Shown: positions 15,434 through 15,685 of the stretch, piece after piece | Numbering within the stretch: position 1 is the first letter of the stretch | Layout of the letters: the number at the start of each line of letters is the position of its first letter | Origin: Chloroflexota bacterium | GTDB taxonomy: Bacteria; Chloroflexota; Anaerolineae; Promineifilales; Promineifilaceae | Direction: 5' to 3' | DNA: 15,685 nt | Assembly: GCA_963169155.1 (NCBI GenBank) | Contig: CAUJGI010000216.1 | Span: 1 to 15,685, forward strand | Notes under the pieces: model-generated | Databases searched by the model: none | Seen by the model: only the letters and a program-made list of their open reading frames with translations | Told to the model about the DNA's origin: nothing | Made by a program: the position numbers and the translations under genes

Positions 15434-15685
15434 ACAGAAAACCTGTGGGAAAGTGGCTACAGTTTCTTTTGCTCCTCGTTCTGCTGGTGGCGTGTGGCGC
15501 TGCTGAGGTGACGGAGGAGCAGGCAGCAACGGCCGTTCCTACCCCCACGGAAACCCCTATGCCAGAAACACCTTTTCGCGTGATTGCCTACGCCACCGGG
15601 GCCGTCGTGCCCGAAGTTATCCCGTATGACCGGCTGACCCATATCAACTACGCCTTCTTCATTCCCAATGCCGATGGCACGTTTG
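15430..15685 (+). CDS. GH18 chitinase-like lipoprotein (5' part only)
   Basis: A GTG start at 15430 overlaps the kinase stop codon in the sequence GTGA. The 85 visible residues begin with a lipoprotein signal (KWLQFLLLLVLLVAC, Cys22 in LVAC), a Thr/Pro/Glu-rich linker (AVPTPTETPMPETP), and then FRVIAYATGAVVPEVIP and LTHINYAFFIPNADG. The last stretch is the first two beta strands of the GH18 barrel, as in chitinases and related beta-N-acetylglucosaminidases. The catalytic DxxDxDxE motif would lie beyond the window, so activity cannot be judged. As a surface-anchored enzyme it would supply oligosaccharides to the importer encoded upstream. Non-catalytic GH18-like proteins also exist. Confidence 0.8.
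   Translation, partial: MNRKPVGKWLQFLLLLVLLVACGAAEVTEEQAATAVPTPTETPMPETPFRVIAYATGAVVPEVIPYDRLTHINYAFFIPNADGTF

Larger units (their letters stand above)
1249..15537. repeat. dispersed palindrome family AACGGCCGTT
   Basis: By eye I find the ten-base palindrome AACGGCCGTT six times (starts 2187, 6072, 6931, 8855, 15355, 15528) and its eight-base core ACGGCCGT at least 17 times (also 1249, 2166, 2746, 3302, 4855, 5305, 5619, 5660, 7200, 10197, 13329). A random 15.7-kb sequence would give about 0.015 and 0.25. Copies lie in genes and spacers, in several reading frames, and none of the cores falls between 10205 and 13328. Half-matches such as GCGGCCGTT (8808, and in the binding-protein gene) are also frequent. 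Confidence 0.75.

Noticed and set aside
1..15685. CRISPR array, tRNA, rRNA or insertion sequence
   Set aside because: No evenly spaced repeats, cloverleaf, rRNA-like stretch, transposase or terminal inverted repeats were seen on either strand.

Overview
The window looks like part of a chromosome from a member of the Chloroflexota, most plausibly an Anaerolineae-type bacterium. This is inferred from family content and style: carbohydrate ABC systems with a lipoprotein binding protein, a LacI-type regulator, GH4 and BadF-type genes, a HEAT/cyclic-nucleotide-binding fusion transporter, and frequent TTG/GTG starts. No rRNA, tRNA, CRISPR array or recognisable mobile element was found. A short palindrome (AACGGCCGTT and close variants) is scattered far above chance through genes and spacers on both strands. 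It may be a genome-wide signature of this lineage.

Left region (1-3698, all on the minus strand, transcribed right to left) is one edge of a polyketide-type biosynthetic cluster. In transcription order it holds a discrete acyltransferase, a FkbK-like 3-hydroxyacyl dehydrogenase, a FkbJ-like acyl carrier protein and a FkbH-like HAD-IIIC protein cut by the window edge. The last three are the classical set that loads a glyceryl unit from a glycolytic intermediate onto a carrier protein and begins its oxidation towards hydroxymalonyl- or methoxymalonyl-ACP. The stand-alone acyltransferase could then hand the unit to a megasynthase outside the window. The next expected partner, a FkbI-like acyl-CoA dehydrogenase, would lie to the left. 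A relatively AT-rich 650-bp gap (3699-4352) with no gene marks the right border of this cluster.

Centre (4353-7607, minus strand) is a 1084-residue three-part protein: an MFS/nucleotide-transporter-like membrane domain, a long HEAT-repeat-like helical region, and a C-terminal cyclic-nucleotide-binding domain whose key residues look intact.

Right region (7759-15685, plus strand) is a sugar-utilisation locus: a LacI-family repressor, a lipoprotein solute-binding protein, two ABC permeases, a GH4 6-phospho-glycosidase-like enzyme, a BadF/NagK-type sugar kinase, and the start of a GH18 lipoprotein, the last overlapping the kinase stop by four bases. A surface GH18 enzyme would cut a chitin-like or other GlcNAc-containing polymer, the ABC system would import the product, and the kinase and GH4 enzyme would process it inside. 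This would replace the PTS phosphorylation that normally feeds GH4 enzymes. The repressor gene is preceded by a perfect 28-bp palindrome made of two abutting LacI-type operators, placed between two divergent promoters.
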